From: Phycisphaerales bacterium
GTDB lineage: Bacteria > Planctomycetota > Phycisphaerae > SM23-33
Direction of reading: 5' to 3'
NCBI GenBank assembly: GCA_003153915.1
Contig: PMBX01000062.1
Coordinates: 1,091-15,094, forward strand
Length of the DNA stretch: 14,004 bases
In this document: positions 1-6,543 of the stretch, piece by piece
How positions within the stretch are numbered: position 1 is the first letter of the stretch
Layout of the letters: every line of letters starts with the position of its first letter
Notes under the pieces: model-generated
Told to the model about the DNA's origin: nothing
Databases searched by the model: none
Seen by the model: only the letters and a program-made list of their open reading frames with translations
Translations under genes and position numbers: made by a program

Positions 1-1556
1 TTGTTGGGGTCATCCCAGTTGGTTGCGAAAAACCGGTCCCCGACGTGGAAGCTGCGGACCAGCCTAGCCGGCCCGTCTTTGAAGCCAAACCAGATCGGAT
101 TGGACTCATGGACCGACAGCATCCCGGGAATATCCGAGGCGACGCAGTAGAACACGCCCTCTGCCGTCAGGCTGCCGTCGGAGAACCTCGCCTGATAACG
201 CCAGGCGCCGAGCTGGTCAGGCATGAACCTGGCCTTCCAGGTCGTTCCGCCGTCGTAGAATCCCCAGAAGCTGACGCGGGAACCGTCCGGTTTTGTGAAC
301 ACGACGTCAAGCTCGACATCCTTGTATGGATCGGCGTAGGTCCGCGGGTTGGACAGGGAGACCTCAAAGCGGTCCCAGCGGCCTACAATGGTCTTGTCCG
401 CCGTACGGGCCTGGCTTGGAACCGCCAATTGAGGGTCCGGTCCGATTATGCCCTGTTCGATCACGTGGGGCAGGCCCTCCGACGACGGCGACATGTTTAC
501 GCCCGCGCCGGCGAACACAATCCCGTTGGCGTGGTTCCACAACACGATCATGCCGCCGATCCCGGCGCCCCAGGCCCACGCCCTGTCGGCGGCGGGAAAA
601 TAGTCCCCGTCGGTGTTTACCCACGTAAGGTAGCCATAGGGACTTTCGGGGAACCGCTTGGGATCCAGGCGCACATTCCCGTCGTTGGGCCCTCGGTAGT
701 TGACCTTCATCCCACGGGTCTGTTTTGTCTCCAACTCGCCGACAAACTCTCCAGGCACGAGTTGTCGATCGCCCCAACGGCCTCTGGCAAGGGCCAGCAG
801 TCCCAGGCGGCCCATGTGTTCCAGGCTTAACTGGAACCGCACGCCGTCCTCCATGTTCGAGCTTCGGTCAAACCGAATCACCGTGGACCAATCCGTCATG
901 CCGATGGCATCGAAGTAAGCCTGACGGGCGACAAGCTCGTAATGATCGTGAAAATCCCCTCTGCCGTACACCCTTGCCAGGGCATTGCAGAGATGAAAAA
1001 GGGTGTAGTCGGAGTATGTCCACATCTGCCCCGGACGATAAGCCGGGTAATCGCCGTATGGGTAATCAAACCCGGCGGACTGGGTAAGGATATCCCGCCA
1101 CGTAACCGAGGCGAACCGTTCTTTCAACTCGCCAGACCAGCAGGCGACTTGCTGGCGAAGCGAAGGAATCCGGCCTTGCTGGATCGCCGCCCCGACGATC
1201 ATCGCGTGCCACGTCTTGCGCAGCGACGCAACGTCGGTGGTCTCCGTGAAATCCCCCTCAAGATGCACGAGCCTGCCGTGCCGCCACAGCGCCCATCGCG
1301 GCTTTTTGGCCCTGCGAGTATCCGCGTGACGAGCAATATATTCGGCCATCTTGACGGGCAAATCCGCCGACAGCCCGACTTCCTCCGGCATGCGCCAATC
1401 CTGGCAAGAAAGGCTGTTTCCCGGCGGCGGGAAATACCACCCCTGGCAGGATTCATCTCGCTTGCCGCCGATGCCGCCGCCCCCTGCGACGCTTTGGCAG
1501 CCCGACAGCAATAACCCCACGCCCACCAGAATAAATGCGAGAACCATGCCGTTCAT
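1..1556 (-). CDS. Lipoprotein: serine hydrolase (beta-lactamase-type) domain fused to DUF5060 / apiosidase-like region, partial
   Basis: One reading frame is open from the ATG at 1556 to the window edge (518 residues seen, C-terminus missing). An AGGAG lies 10 bases before this ATG. Residues 1-20 form a lipoprotein signal ending in the lipobox LLLSGC, with Cys20 as the lipidation site. Residues of about 50-380 look like the beta-lactamase/DD-peptidase fold: Ser111-Leu-Arg-Lys114 (SxxK), Tyr181-Ser-Asp (the YxN motif with Asp in the third place), and a Trp-Gly-Ala-Gly stretch near residue 328 where the KTG-type strand is expected. Residues of about 393-480 match DUF5060 (WDRFEVSL, then GFYDGG, then ARFMPDQLGAWRY). 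The following SNPIWFGFKDG and FHVGDRFFATNW resemble the start of DUF4038-type glycoside hydrolases. Inference: an exported, membrane-anchored enzyme acting on polysaccharide or on an ester within it. The substrate cannot be told from the sequence. Domain calls are by eye. Confidence 0.85.
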   Translation of the reverse strand, partial: MNGMVLAFILVGVGLLLSGCQSVAGGGGIGGKRDESCQGWYFPPPGNSLSCQDWRMPEEVGLSADLPVKMAEYIARHADTRRAKKPRWALWRHGRLVHLEGDFTETTDVASLRKTWHAMIVGAAIQQGRIPSLRQQVACWSGELKERFASVTWRDILTQSAGFDYPYGDYPAYRPGQMWTYSDYTLFHLCNALARVYGRGDFHDHYELVARQAYFDAIGMTDWSTVIRFDRSSNMEDGVRFQLSLEHMGRLGLLALARGRWGDRQLVPGEFVGELETKQTRGMKVNYRGPNDGNVRLDPKRFPESPYGYLTWVNTDGDYFPAADRAWAWGAGIGGMIVLWNHANGIVFAGAGVNMSPSSEGLPHVIEQGIIGPDPQLAVPSQARTADKTIVGRWDRFEVSLSNPRTYADPYKDVELDVVFTKPDGSRVSFWGFYDGGTTWKARFMPDQLGAWRYQARFSDGSLTAEGVFYCVASDIPGMLSVHESNPIWFGFKDGPARLVRSFHVGDRFFATNWDDPN

Positions 1557-2051
1557 TATCGAGCGTCTCCTGAGCATCAAGCCTGCGATGCAGTTCATTC
1601 CGTCTCCAAGCCCTGTGTGTTCTATGGAACTTCGGCCGGACCTTTTCCTTGCGGGAGAAAGATAAAACTTACGTCTTGGGAACTTGTCCGGGCGGCATTT
1701 GAGGCAGTCGCCAATTAGCGGGATCGCTCCCTGCCTGCGACGCGAAAAATCCCCGCCTGCTCCAAGGCCGTTATCAAAGCGACGAACATGCTACCGCGCC
1801 CCGCCGGATCGTCAAACGCAAAGTGCTGCAAGACATGGGAACCAACGGGTGGACTCACCCACGAACGGCGGGCGCGGCTACGCCGGCCCACGGGGGGCGT
1901 TAGTAAAGATTTCTTGACCAGTCCGCCGCGCAGGGAAAGCTTCCTTTACCAAGTGCCCTGGCCATGGCTTAGCCGCGTGGCCATGGGATGCCGCGAAAAG
2001 AAAGATCGCACCGAACGGGAGGATGGCGGGGCTCCGCCCGCCACCGAAGTA

Positions 2052-2133
2052 TCCCCCGGCCGTGCCTGGGGCTTCAACGTCGCGGAACATCGCGATGGGT
2101 GGAGTGTTTTGAAGCCCCGTGCACCGCACGGGG
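2052..2133. repeat. Palindromic repeat cluster related to the array inside rnfA
   Basis: Three hairpins lie in a row. The first (2052-2070) is CCCCCGGC-CGT-GCCTGGGG with one mismatch. The second (2080-2095) has TCGCG/CGCGA arms. The third (2115-2133) is CCCCGTGC-ACC-GCACGGGG with perfect 8-bp arms. The first and third are almost the same as the two hairpins of the 60-bp units at 5682-5853, joined by the same TTGAAG linker (2109-2114). Between them is an insertion flanked by CTTCAA (2072-2077) and TTGAAG (2109-2114), itself a diverged unit in inverted orientation. This shows the element is dispersed in the genome and not confined to rnfA. Confidence 0.75.
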
Positions 2134-2378
2134 ATGCGCGGCGGGACACCGTGCCACACCCAAGCGAAACAACGCGGAGCCTGGGGGGGGGCGCGCTTCA
2201 TCTCACCACTAAGCAAACGGCGCTTGTCTGGGCGCTGATCCCTCGGCCGTGCCACCTGACGGGGCAAGTTCACCCCGCCAAGTAGCGCCACAATCAACCC
2301 GTCGCCCCCAACGCCCCGGTTCCAGCCAGGACCGGGGTTCTCGTGGAAAGATTCCTCTTGTCGAGGGGCCGACGAGAC

Positions 2379-2395
2379 GATAGCATTATGATAGC
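2379..2395 (+). promoter_or_regulatory. Possible promoter -10 / operator of the toxin-antitoxin pair
   Basis: Two direct copies of GATAGC (2379-2384 and 2390-2395) are 11 bases apart, about one helical turn, and bracket a TATGAT (2387-2392) that fits a -10 hexamer. No good -35 is found at normal spacing. RHH antitoxins commonly bind short repeats near their own promoter, so autoregulation here is plausible, but this is inference. Confidence 0.3.
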
Positions 2396-2426
2396 GGACG
2401 TGACTCCGCCGACACGAGGTTCCGCC

Positions 2427-2657
2427 ATGCCCGATATTCTGATTAGAGGACTCAACGCCCAGGCCGCCAAACGGCTCAAGGCCCGCGCCAAGCGGAACGG
2501 CCGGTCTCTCCAAGGCGAGGCCAAGCTCCTGCTGGAGCAGGCCGCGGGAACCGGCACGGAGGAGATCGCTGCCGTGCTGGGCCGCTGGAAAAAACGCTTC
2601 GCCGGGTGCAAGCTGGCCGGCAGCGCGGACCTGATCCGCCAGGACCGGGACCGATGA
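2427..2657 (+). CDS. Ribbon-helix-helix antitoxin (FitA/VapB type)
   Basis: This 76-residue protein starts at the ATG at 2427, with GAGG seven bases upstream. The same frame is open further upstream, but without a ribosome site. The N-terminal part (residues 1-42) has the FitA-like pattern: a short strand PDILIRGL followed by two helices (AQAAKRLKARAKRNGRS, then LQGEAKLLLEQAA). This is typical of Arc/MetJ-type RHH DNA-binding domains that act as dimers. The basic C-terminal tail would wrap the toxin. Its stop overlaps the toxin start (ATGA at 2654-2657), the usual arrangement for type II pairs, so translation is probably coupled. Family assignment is by pattern; the partner gene makes it firm. 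Confidence 0.82.
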   Translation: MPDILIRGLNAQAAKRLKARAKRNGRSLQGEAKLLLEQAAGTGTEEIAAVLGRWKKRFAGCKLAGSADLIRQDRDR

Positions 2658-3076
2658 AAGCCTGCGTCGTCGACGCCAGCGTGGTGGCGGCCGCGTTCTT
2701 CAACGAGGAGCACGCCGAGCGAGCCGGCGCCCTTCTTTTGGCCGGTCGCGAACTGCACGCGCCGGACCTGATCTGCGCCGAGATCGCCAACGTCATCTGG
2801 AAGCGGCATGGCCGCGGCGAAATAAACGAGCAGGAGGCTGGCCAACTGCTGAGCGACTTCCTGCGCCTTCCGCTGCGGATCGCCGCCTCCGGCGAGCTGG
2901 CCGAAGCCGCGCTGCAATTGGCCTTGCGGACGGGCCGGACCGTTTACGACTGCCTGTACCTGGCGTTGGCCGTGAAGACCAAATCCGTCATGGTCACGGG
3001 CGACAGGCGTTTGTCCAACGCCCTGGCCCGCACTCCCCTTGGCAAGCATGTCGCCTGGATTGGGGAATACCGCTGA
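2654..3076 (+). CDS. vapC: PIN-domain ribonuclease toxin (VapC/FitB family)
   Basis: This 140-residue single PIN domain has all four acidic metal-binding positions: Asp7 (VVDAS), Glu43 (ICAEIANVIWK), Asp99 (TVYDCLYLALA) and Asp117 (VTGDRRL). This order and spacing is that of VapC toxins, which cut tRNA or rRNA using Mg2+/Mn2+ and are held inactive by the antitoxin encoded just upstream. The start at 2654 overlaps the antitoxin stop; the open frame extends 48 bases further upstream but would overlap the antitoxin gene without need. Length is normal for the family and no active-site residue is missing, so the toxin looks functional. Its RNA target cannot be read from the sequence. Confidence 0.92.
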   Translation: MKACVVDASVVAAAFFNEEHAERAGALLLAGRELHAPDLICAEIANVIWKRHGRGEINEQEAGQLLSDFLRLPLRIAASGELAEAALQLALRTGRTVYDCLYLALAVKTKSVMVTGDRRLSNALARTPLGKHVAWIGEYR

Positions 3077-3197
3077 CGGCGTCGCCGGCCGCTGCCGCCA
3101 GGTTGATCGCGACCGGTTCGCGCTGGTCAAGTAGCACCCGACGGATCCCCACAAGACGCTCCGGCAGCCGGCCTGGACGTTCTTTTCCCACCGTCAC

Positions 3198-3233
3198 TTG
3201 AGAACGCCTCCCCCACCTGATAAGTTGTTTATC
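3198..3233 (+). promoter_or_regulatory. Possible promoter and inverted repeat upstream of apbE
   Basis: TTGAGA (3198-3203) matches five of six bases of a -35 box. Only a weak -10 (TAAGTT, 3221-3226) follows at 17 bases. An inverted repeat GATAA-N5-TTATC (3219-3233) overlaps that position and could be an operator. The evidence is slight. Confidence 0.25.
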
Positions 3234-3253
3234 GGCTCAACAGATGCGCTCCA

Positions 3254-4327
3254 ATGTCGAGGCAGGACGTGAAACAGTATCTAGGTTACGTGCTCAGCGG
3301 CGGGCTGCTGATCGCCCTGGTGGCCCTGGCGGCCATCGGCGTCTTCCACAGCGACAGGCTCCAGAGTTTCACCAGCCATCCTGTGGGGATCATGGGCACC
3401 GATACCGCCCTGACGGTGGTGGTCCGGGCCGGCGAGACCAGTGTTGCCCGCTCGGCGCTGGAGGCCGCCGAGAAGACGCTGCGGGAGATGGAGGCCAGGG
3501 CAAGCTGGCGCATGGCGGATTCCGAGATCGCCCATCTCAACGCCGCCCCGGCAGCTAAGATCGTCCCGCTGTCGGTCGAGACGCTTGTGATGCTGCGGCT
3601 GGCCCGCGATGCCGCCGACGCCACGGGCGGCGCTTTTGACGTCACCTGCCGGCCCATGATTGAGTTGTGGAAGGCCTCCGCCCAGCAAGGCAGCCCCCCC
3701 ACCCACCAACAACTCACCGCCGCGCGGGCAACGTCGAGCTGGGACCAGATTATCCTGGGACCCGCCGGGGCGGAAAAAACCACCGACACAGCCTGCGTGG
3801 ACCTGGGGGGCATAGCCAAGGGCTTCGCCGCCGACCGCTCTGCCGAGGCCATGATGCGGTTGGGCGTCAGCGGCGGGCTGGTCGCCGTCGGCGGGGAAAT
3901 CCGCTGCTTCGGCCGCCACGACGGAAGGCAGGATGGATGGCGGATCGGTATCCGCAATCCCTTCGACCCCAACAGCCCGGCCATGCTGGCGACGCTTAAG
4001 CTGGCCGGGGGCGGTGTGTCCACCAGCGGAAATTACTTCCGGTTCGTGGAGATACAGGGCCGCCGATACAGCCACATCATCGACCCACGAGCCGGCGACA
4101 ACTGCGGCGCCACGGCGGATGCGGTGCCTTCGGTCACTGTCGTCGCCCCCGACTCCACCACAGCCGACATATGGGCCACGGCGTTGAGCGTACTGGGACT
4201 TGCGGGCCTCAAGCGCCTGCCCGCCGGTGTCGAGGCCATGATCGTCACTGGGGGACCGGCCGGCCACCAGCAGCACTCCAGCGAGGGCTTCGGCAAACTG
4301 CTGGCCGATGAAAACAAGGGAATGTGA
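3254..4327 (+). CDS. apbE: FAD:protein FMN transferase (flavin transferase)
   Basis: This 357-residue ApbE protein would attach FMN covalently to threonine in target motifs of the SGAT/TGAT kind, using FAD and Mg2+, on the outer side of the cytoplasmic membrane. Residues 9-31 form a single membrane segment or uncleaved signal; there is no lipobox. ApbE landmarks are present: GIMGTD (45-50), GGAFDVTCRP, DLGGIAKGF (183-191), VAVGGEIR, VSTSGNYFRF, HIIDPR, and TTADIWATALSVLG with Asp305 as likely metal ligand. The ATG at 3254 has no clear ribosome site; a GTG at 3269 in the same frame has GAGG six bases upstream and may be the true start. The Rnf operon, whose RnfG and RnfD carry FMN-acceptor threonines, lies next door in convergent orientation, so these are the likely substrates. 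Confidence 0.95.
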   Translation: MSRQDVKQYLGYVLSGGLLIALVALAAIGVFHSDRLQSFTSHPVGIMGTDTALTVVVRAGETSVARSALEAAEKTLREMEARASWRMADSEIAHLNAAPAAKIVPLSVETLVMLRLARDAADATGGAFDVTCRPMIELWKASAQQGSPPTHQQLTAARATSSWDQIILGPAGAEKTTDTACVDLGGIAKGFAADRSAEAMMRLGVSGGLVAVGGEIRCFGRHDGRQDGWRIGIRNPFDPNSPAMLATLKLAGGGVSTSGNYFRFVEIQGRRYSHIIDPRAGDNCGATADAVPSVTVVAPDSTTADIWATALSVLGLAGLKRLPAGVEAMIVTGGPAGHQQHSSEGFGKLLADENKGM

Positions 4328-4329
4328 AC

Positions 4330-4725
4330 ATGGCCAAGCCGACCGGGAAAAAATACTCCAACCTCGCGATTGCGATCATCTTTTCGGTGGCCGCCTTCCT
4401 GGCCATCGGCGGCCTGCCTTTGATGTTCATGGGCAACCACGCCCTGGCCGTGCATGTCTCCCTGGTAGCGGCGGCTTGTGCGATCATCCCTTTTGGCATC
4501 CGTTCCCACAGTCTGGTTGAGGGGATTCTGCGCGGGGCCGGATTGGGCCTGACGGCGGGGGCTTCAATGATTTCGGCGTTGCAGGGCTTGATCCCCCCTC
4601 AAGACTTTGCCCGCTGCGCCGCCACGTACTTCCTTGCCATGGCGGCTCTGACCACCGCAGTCGCCCTGATGTTTGCCTTCCTGGCCCAGCGCAGGCGGCG
4701 GATGATGGAAGACTCCTGGCGTTGA
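4330..4725 (+). CDS. Small four-helix membrane protein, unknown function
   Basis: Not recognised. The 131-residue protein has a lysine-rich start (MAKPTGKKY) and about four hydrophobic segments: residues of about 10-33, 41-58, 66-86 and 96-119, ending in an arginine-rich tail (QRRRRMMED). By the positive-inside rule both ends would face the cytoplasm. The ATG at 4330 is chosen because AAGGGA sits eight bases before it; a GTG at 4324 that overlaps the apbE stop is the alternative. It follows apbE with no gap and so is almost surely co-transcribed with it. It has no cysteine pair, CXXC or flavin-acceptor motif. A role as accessory to ApbE or Rnf is a guess from position only. Confidence 0.75.
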   Translation: MAKPTGKKYSNLAIAIIFSVAAFLAIGGLPLMFMGNHALAVHVSLVAAACAIIPFGIRSHSLVEGILRGAGLGLTAGASMISALQGLIPPQDFARCAATYFLAMAALTTAVALMFAFLAQRRRRMMEDSWR

Positions 4726-4759
4726 GTCGCCAGTCGCGCCCCATCGCCCGGTGGCTAGG

Positions 4760-5671
4760 CTACCCACGCCACTCCGCCTCGTCGGCGGTGGTACGGAACC
4801 GGCCGGTGACGATATCGGGCAGTTCCTGGCCCGCCACGGCGGCAAGGTCTTTGGCCGAGGGTTTTCCAACCGCGACGATCCGCTTCATCGGGCAGCGGGC
4901 CACAAGGATATCCAAATCAGGCATCTTGTCGGGATCGTAGCTTTCGTAGTCGATGGTTGACAGGTTTTCGGCCATCTGGAAAAGCTCGCTGGTCCGCTGG
5001 CAGGCCCTGCATCCGATGCAGCCGACCTTGCAGACGGCGCGGACATCCCTTCCGGCGTCCTTGTTGGAGCAGGCGACGACGAGCATCCGCTCGGCCTTGA
5101 AGGGGACCATCGAGATGATATGTCGCGGGCAGGCCCTCTCGCAGGCGCCGCAGCCCACGCATTTTTCGTAGTCAACCACGGCCAGGCCGTTGATGACATG
5201 GATGGCGTCGAAGTCGCAGGCGAGTTGGCAGTCGCAAAAGCCCAGGCAGCCGTATGCGCAACCCTGCACGCCGGAGATCACGTTGGCAGCGGCGCAGGTG
5301 CGCTCGCCGCGGTAGTCGGCCCGCTTGAGGCGCTGGGCAAAGGTCGCCCCGCAATGCACCGCCGGACGGTAGGGCCATGCGGGCTTGACCTCCACGCCCA
5401 GAATCCCGGCCAAGGCCGCCGCGCAACTGACGCCTCCTACCGTGCATTTGTTGACCTCCACGCTTCCGGCGACGACGGCGGCGGCATATTCGCCACAACC
5501 CACGTATCCGCATCCGCCGCAGTTGACCCCCGGCAGCGCCGCCAAAACGGCCTCCAACCTTGGATCAGCCGGGATGCGAAAGACGCGATCGGCCCAGCCC
5601 AGCGCGTAGGCCGCCAGGACGGCCAGCAGCAGCATCGTCCCGCATGCCAGGATGATCGTGATTACCGTCAT
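4760..5671 (-). CDS. rnfB: Rnf complex iron-sulfur subunit RnfB (long form, one cluster lost)
   Basis: RnfB takes electrons from ferredoxin into the membrane complex. The 303-residue protein has an N-terminal membrane helix (2-24), then the RnfB-type cluster motif with Cys51, 54, 59 and 76. A 2[4Fe-4S] ferredoxin module follows: motif one Cys138, 142, 148, 152 and motif two Cys171, 174, 177, 181. A second ferredoxin-like module (about 201-265) follows, as in the long RnfB of clostridia. In it only Cys218, 221, 224 and 260 remain, enough for one cluster; the Cys-Pro end of the third motif and the first three cysteines of the fourth are gone (CQRTSELF and YDPDKMPDL). The start overlaps the rnfA stop (ATGA). 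There is no Shine-Dalgarno; a palindrome from the rnfA repeat array (5682-5696) lies just upstream. It is the last gene of the operon and converges on the plus-strand gene ending at 4725. Confidence 0.95.
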   Translation of the reverse strand: MTVITIILACGTMLLLAVLAAYALGWADRVFRIPADPRLEAVLAALPGVNCGGCGYVGCGEYAAAVVAGSVEVNKCTVGGVSCAAALAGILGVEVKPAWPYRPAVHCGATFAQRLKRADYRGERTCAAANVISGVQGCAYGCLGFCDCQLACDFDAIHVINGLAVVDYEKCVGCGACERACPRHIISMVPFKAERMLVVACSNKDAGRDVRAVCKVGCIGCRACQRTSELFQMAENLSTIDYESYDPDKMPDLDILVARCPMKRIVAVGKPSAKDLAAVAGQELPDIVTGRFRTTADEAEWRG

Positions 5672-6543
5672 TTCTTAAACACCGTGCTTTGCACGGGGAT
5701 GGTTTGAGAAGCATCCCCCGGCGATGCCGGGGGTTGAAGCCCCGTGCACTGCACGGGGATGGTTTGAGAAGAATCCCCCGGCCGTGCCGGGGGTTGAAGT
5801 CCCGTGCTTTGCACGGGCATGGTTTGAGAAGAATCCCCCGGCCGTGCCGGGGGCTTTACGAACATGGCCTCCAGGCCCTTGTCCACGCCGGTGAATCCCA
5901 TGAACGCCAGCGCAAGTATCCCGGCGATAATCATCGTGATTCCCGCGCCCCGTAGCGGTTTGGGCACGTCGCAATGGTCGAGTTCCTGGCGGATCCCGGC
6001 CATGATGACGATGGCGATGAGGAACCCAACGCCCGCGAAGACCGCGTAAACCAGCGCCTCGTCAGGCCCCCAGTACAACGGCCCGGCCGCGCCCGAGACA
6101 TGCTTCATTATCTCCAGGCACACGAACAGGATCACGCAGTTGGTCGTTATCAGCGGCAGGAACACCCCGAATGCCTTGTACAGGGCGGGGAAGAACTTCC
6201 GCACGTACATCTCCACCAACTGCACCGCCGCGGCGATCAGGAAGATATAGACGACGTAGTTGAGGATGCTCAGGTCCACCACGGCTTGGGAAGTCGGGTT
6301 GAATTGCCTCCACACCCAAGTCGTCAGCGGCGCGCCGGGGGCCAGGATGAAATAGGTGCATGTCCAGCTAAGCATCGCCGCCACTGCCGTGACGAACGTC
6401 ACCGCGCATCCCATGCCGAAGGCCGTGTCGATCCGCCGGCTGACGCCGATGAAGGGGCAGTTGCCCACGAAGAAATGAAAGACCATGTTGTTGATCAACG
6501 CCGTGTTGATCGCCAGCAGCAGCAATGCGCCAAGATGGTTCAT
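5668..6543 (-). CDS. rnfA: Rnf complex membrane subunit RnfA with repeat-derived C-terminal tail
   Basis: This integral membrane subunit, with RnfE, holds a [2Fe-2S] cluster in the middle of the membrane. Core residues 1-229 fit the RnfA/NqrE family: NNMVFHFFVGNCPFIGVS with Cys29, LPLITTNCVIL with Cys136, DVPKPLRGAGIT, and the usual ending ALAFMGFTG. Six membrane helices are expected. The stretch VVDLSILNYVVYIF is more like NqrE, but the NCPFIGVS and TTNC motifs and the operon make it RnfA. After the normal end, residues 231-291 are three near-identical 20-residue repeats (PPARPGDSSQT then MPVQSTGLQ and variants), encoded by the 60-bp DNA repeats. The ATG at 6543 has a strong GGAGG upstream and overlaps the rnfE stop. 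The frame continues upstream of this ATG into rnfE, which is not used. Confidence 0.95.
   Translation of the reverse strand: MNHLGALLLLAINTALINNMVFHFFVGNCPFIGVSRRIDTAFGMGCAVTFVTAVAAMLSWTCTYFILAPGAPLTTWVWRQFNPTSQAVVDLSILNYVVYIFLIAAAVQLVEMYVRKFFPALYKAFGVFLPLITTNCVILFVCLEIMKHVSGAAGPLYWGPDEALVYAVFAGVGFLIAIVIMAGIRQELDHCDVPKPLRGAGITMIIAGILALAFMGFTGVDKGLEAMFVKPPARPGDSSQTMPVQSTGLQPPARPGDSSQTIPVQCTGLQPPASPGDASQTIPVQSTVFKK
5682..5853 (-). repeat. In-frame tandem array of 60-bp double-palindrome units
   Basis: Nearly three units of exactly 60 bp lie end to end. On the plus strand each unit has a hairpin CCCCGTGC-NNN-GCACGGGG (5740-5758; variants at 5682-5696 and 5801-5817), a linker ATGGTTTGAGAAG, a hairpin CCCCCGGC-NNN-GCCGGGGG (5715-5733, 5775-5793, 5835-5853) and a linker TTGAAG. 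Changes between copies fall mostly in the loops, and paired arm changes keep pairing in most cases. The full units have no stop codon in any frame on the minus strand but two per unit on the plus strand, so rnfA is the tolerant orientation. There are no spacers, so this is not a CRISPR array. A related cluster lies at 2052-2133. Confidence 0.92.

Larger units (their letters stand above)
1557..2426. other. Gene-free stretch with GC-rich palindromes
   Basis: No open frame here has family resemblance, a ribosome-binding site and a sensible start together; the long frames on both strands are GC-driven. The stretch carries the upstream region of the lipoprotein gene (left) and of the antitoxin gene (right). 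It also holds a palindrome cluster at 2052-2133 (listed separately), a run of nine G at 2183-2191, and a hairpin at 2314-2337 with perfect 7-bp arms (CCCCGGT/ACCGGGG) and a 10-base loop. No T-run follows that hairpin, so it is not a classical terminator. Confidence 0.6.

Noticed and set aside
45..830. Plus-strand open frame (261 codons) opposite the lipoprotein gene
   Set aside because: The minus-strand frame has a lipobox, SxxK, YSD and DUF5060 sequence in one frame; the plus frame has none.
1788..2513. Overlapping open frames on both strands in the gene-free stretch
   Set aside because: They run through the palindromic repeats, lack a ribosome site and resemble no family; composition alone keeps them open.
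2294..3154. Minus-strand open frame (286 codons) opposite the toxin-antitoxin pair
   Set aside because: The plus-strand pair has recognisable RHH and PIN domains with an ATGA overlap; the antisense product has no motif.
3281..4276. Minus-strand open frame (331 codons) opposite apbE
   Set aside because: Shadow of apbE, which carries all family motifs on the plus strand.
5682..5853. CRISPR array or terminators
   Set aside because: Repeats are contiguous with no variable spacers; the palindromes lack T-runs and lie inside an open coding frame.
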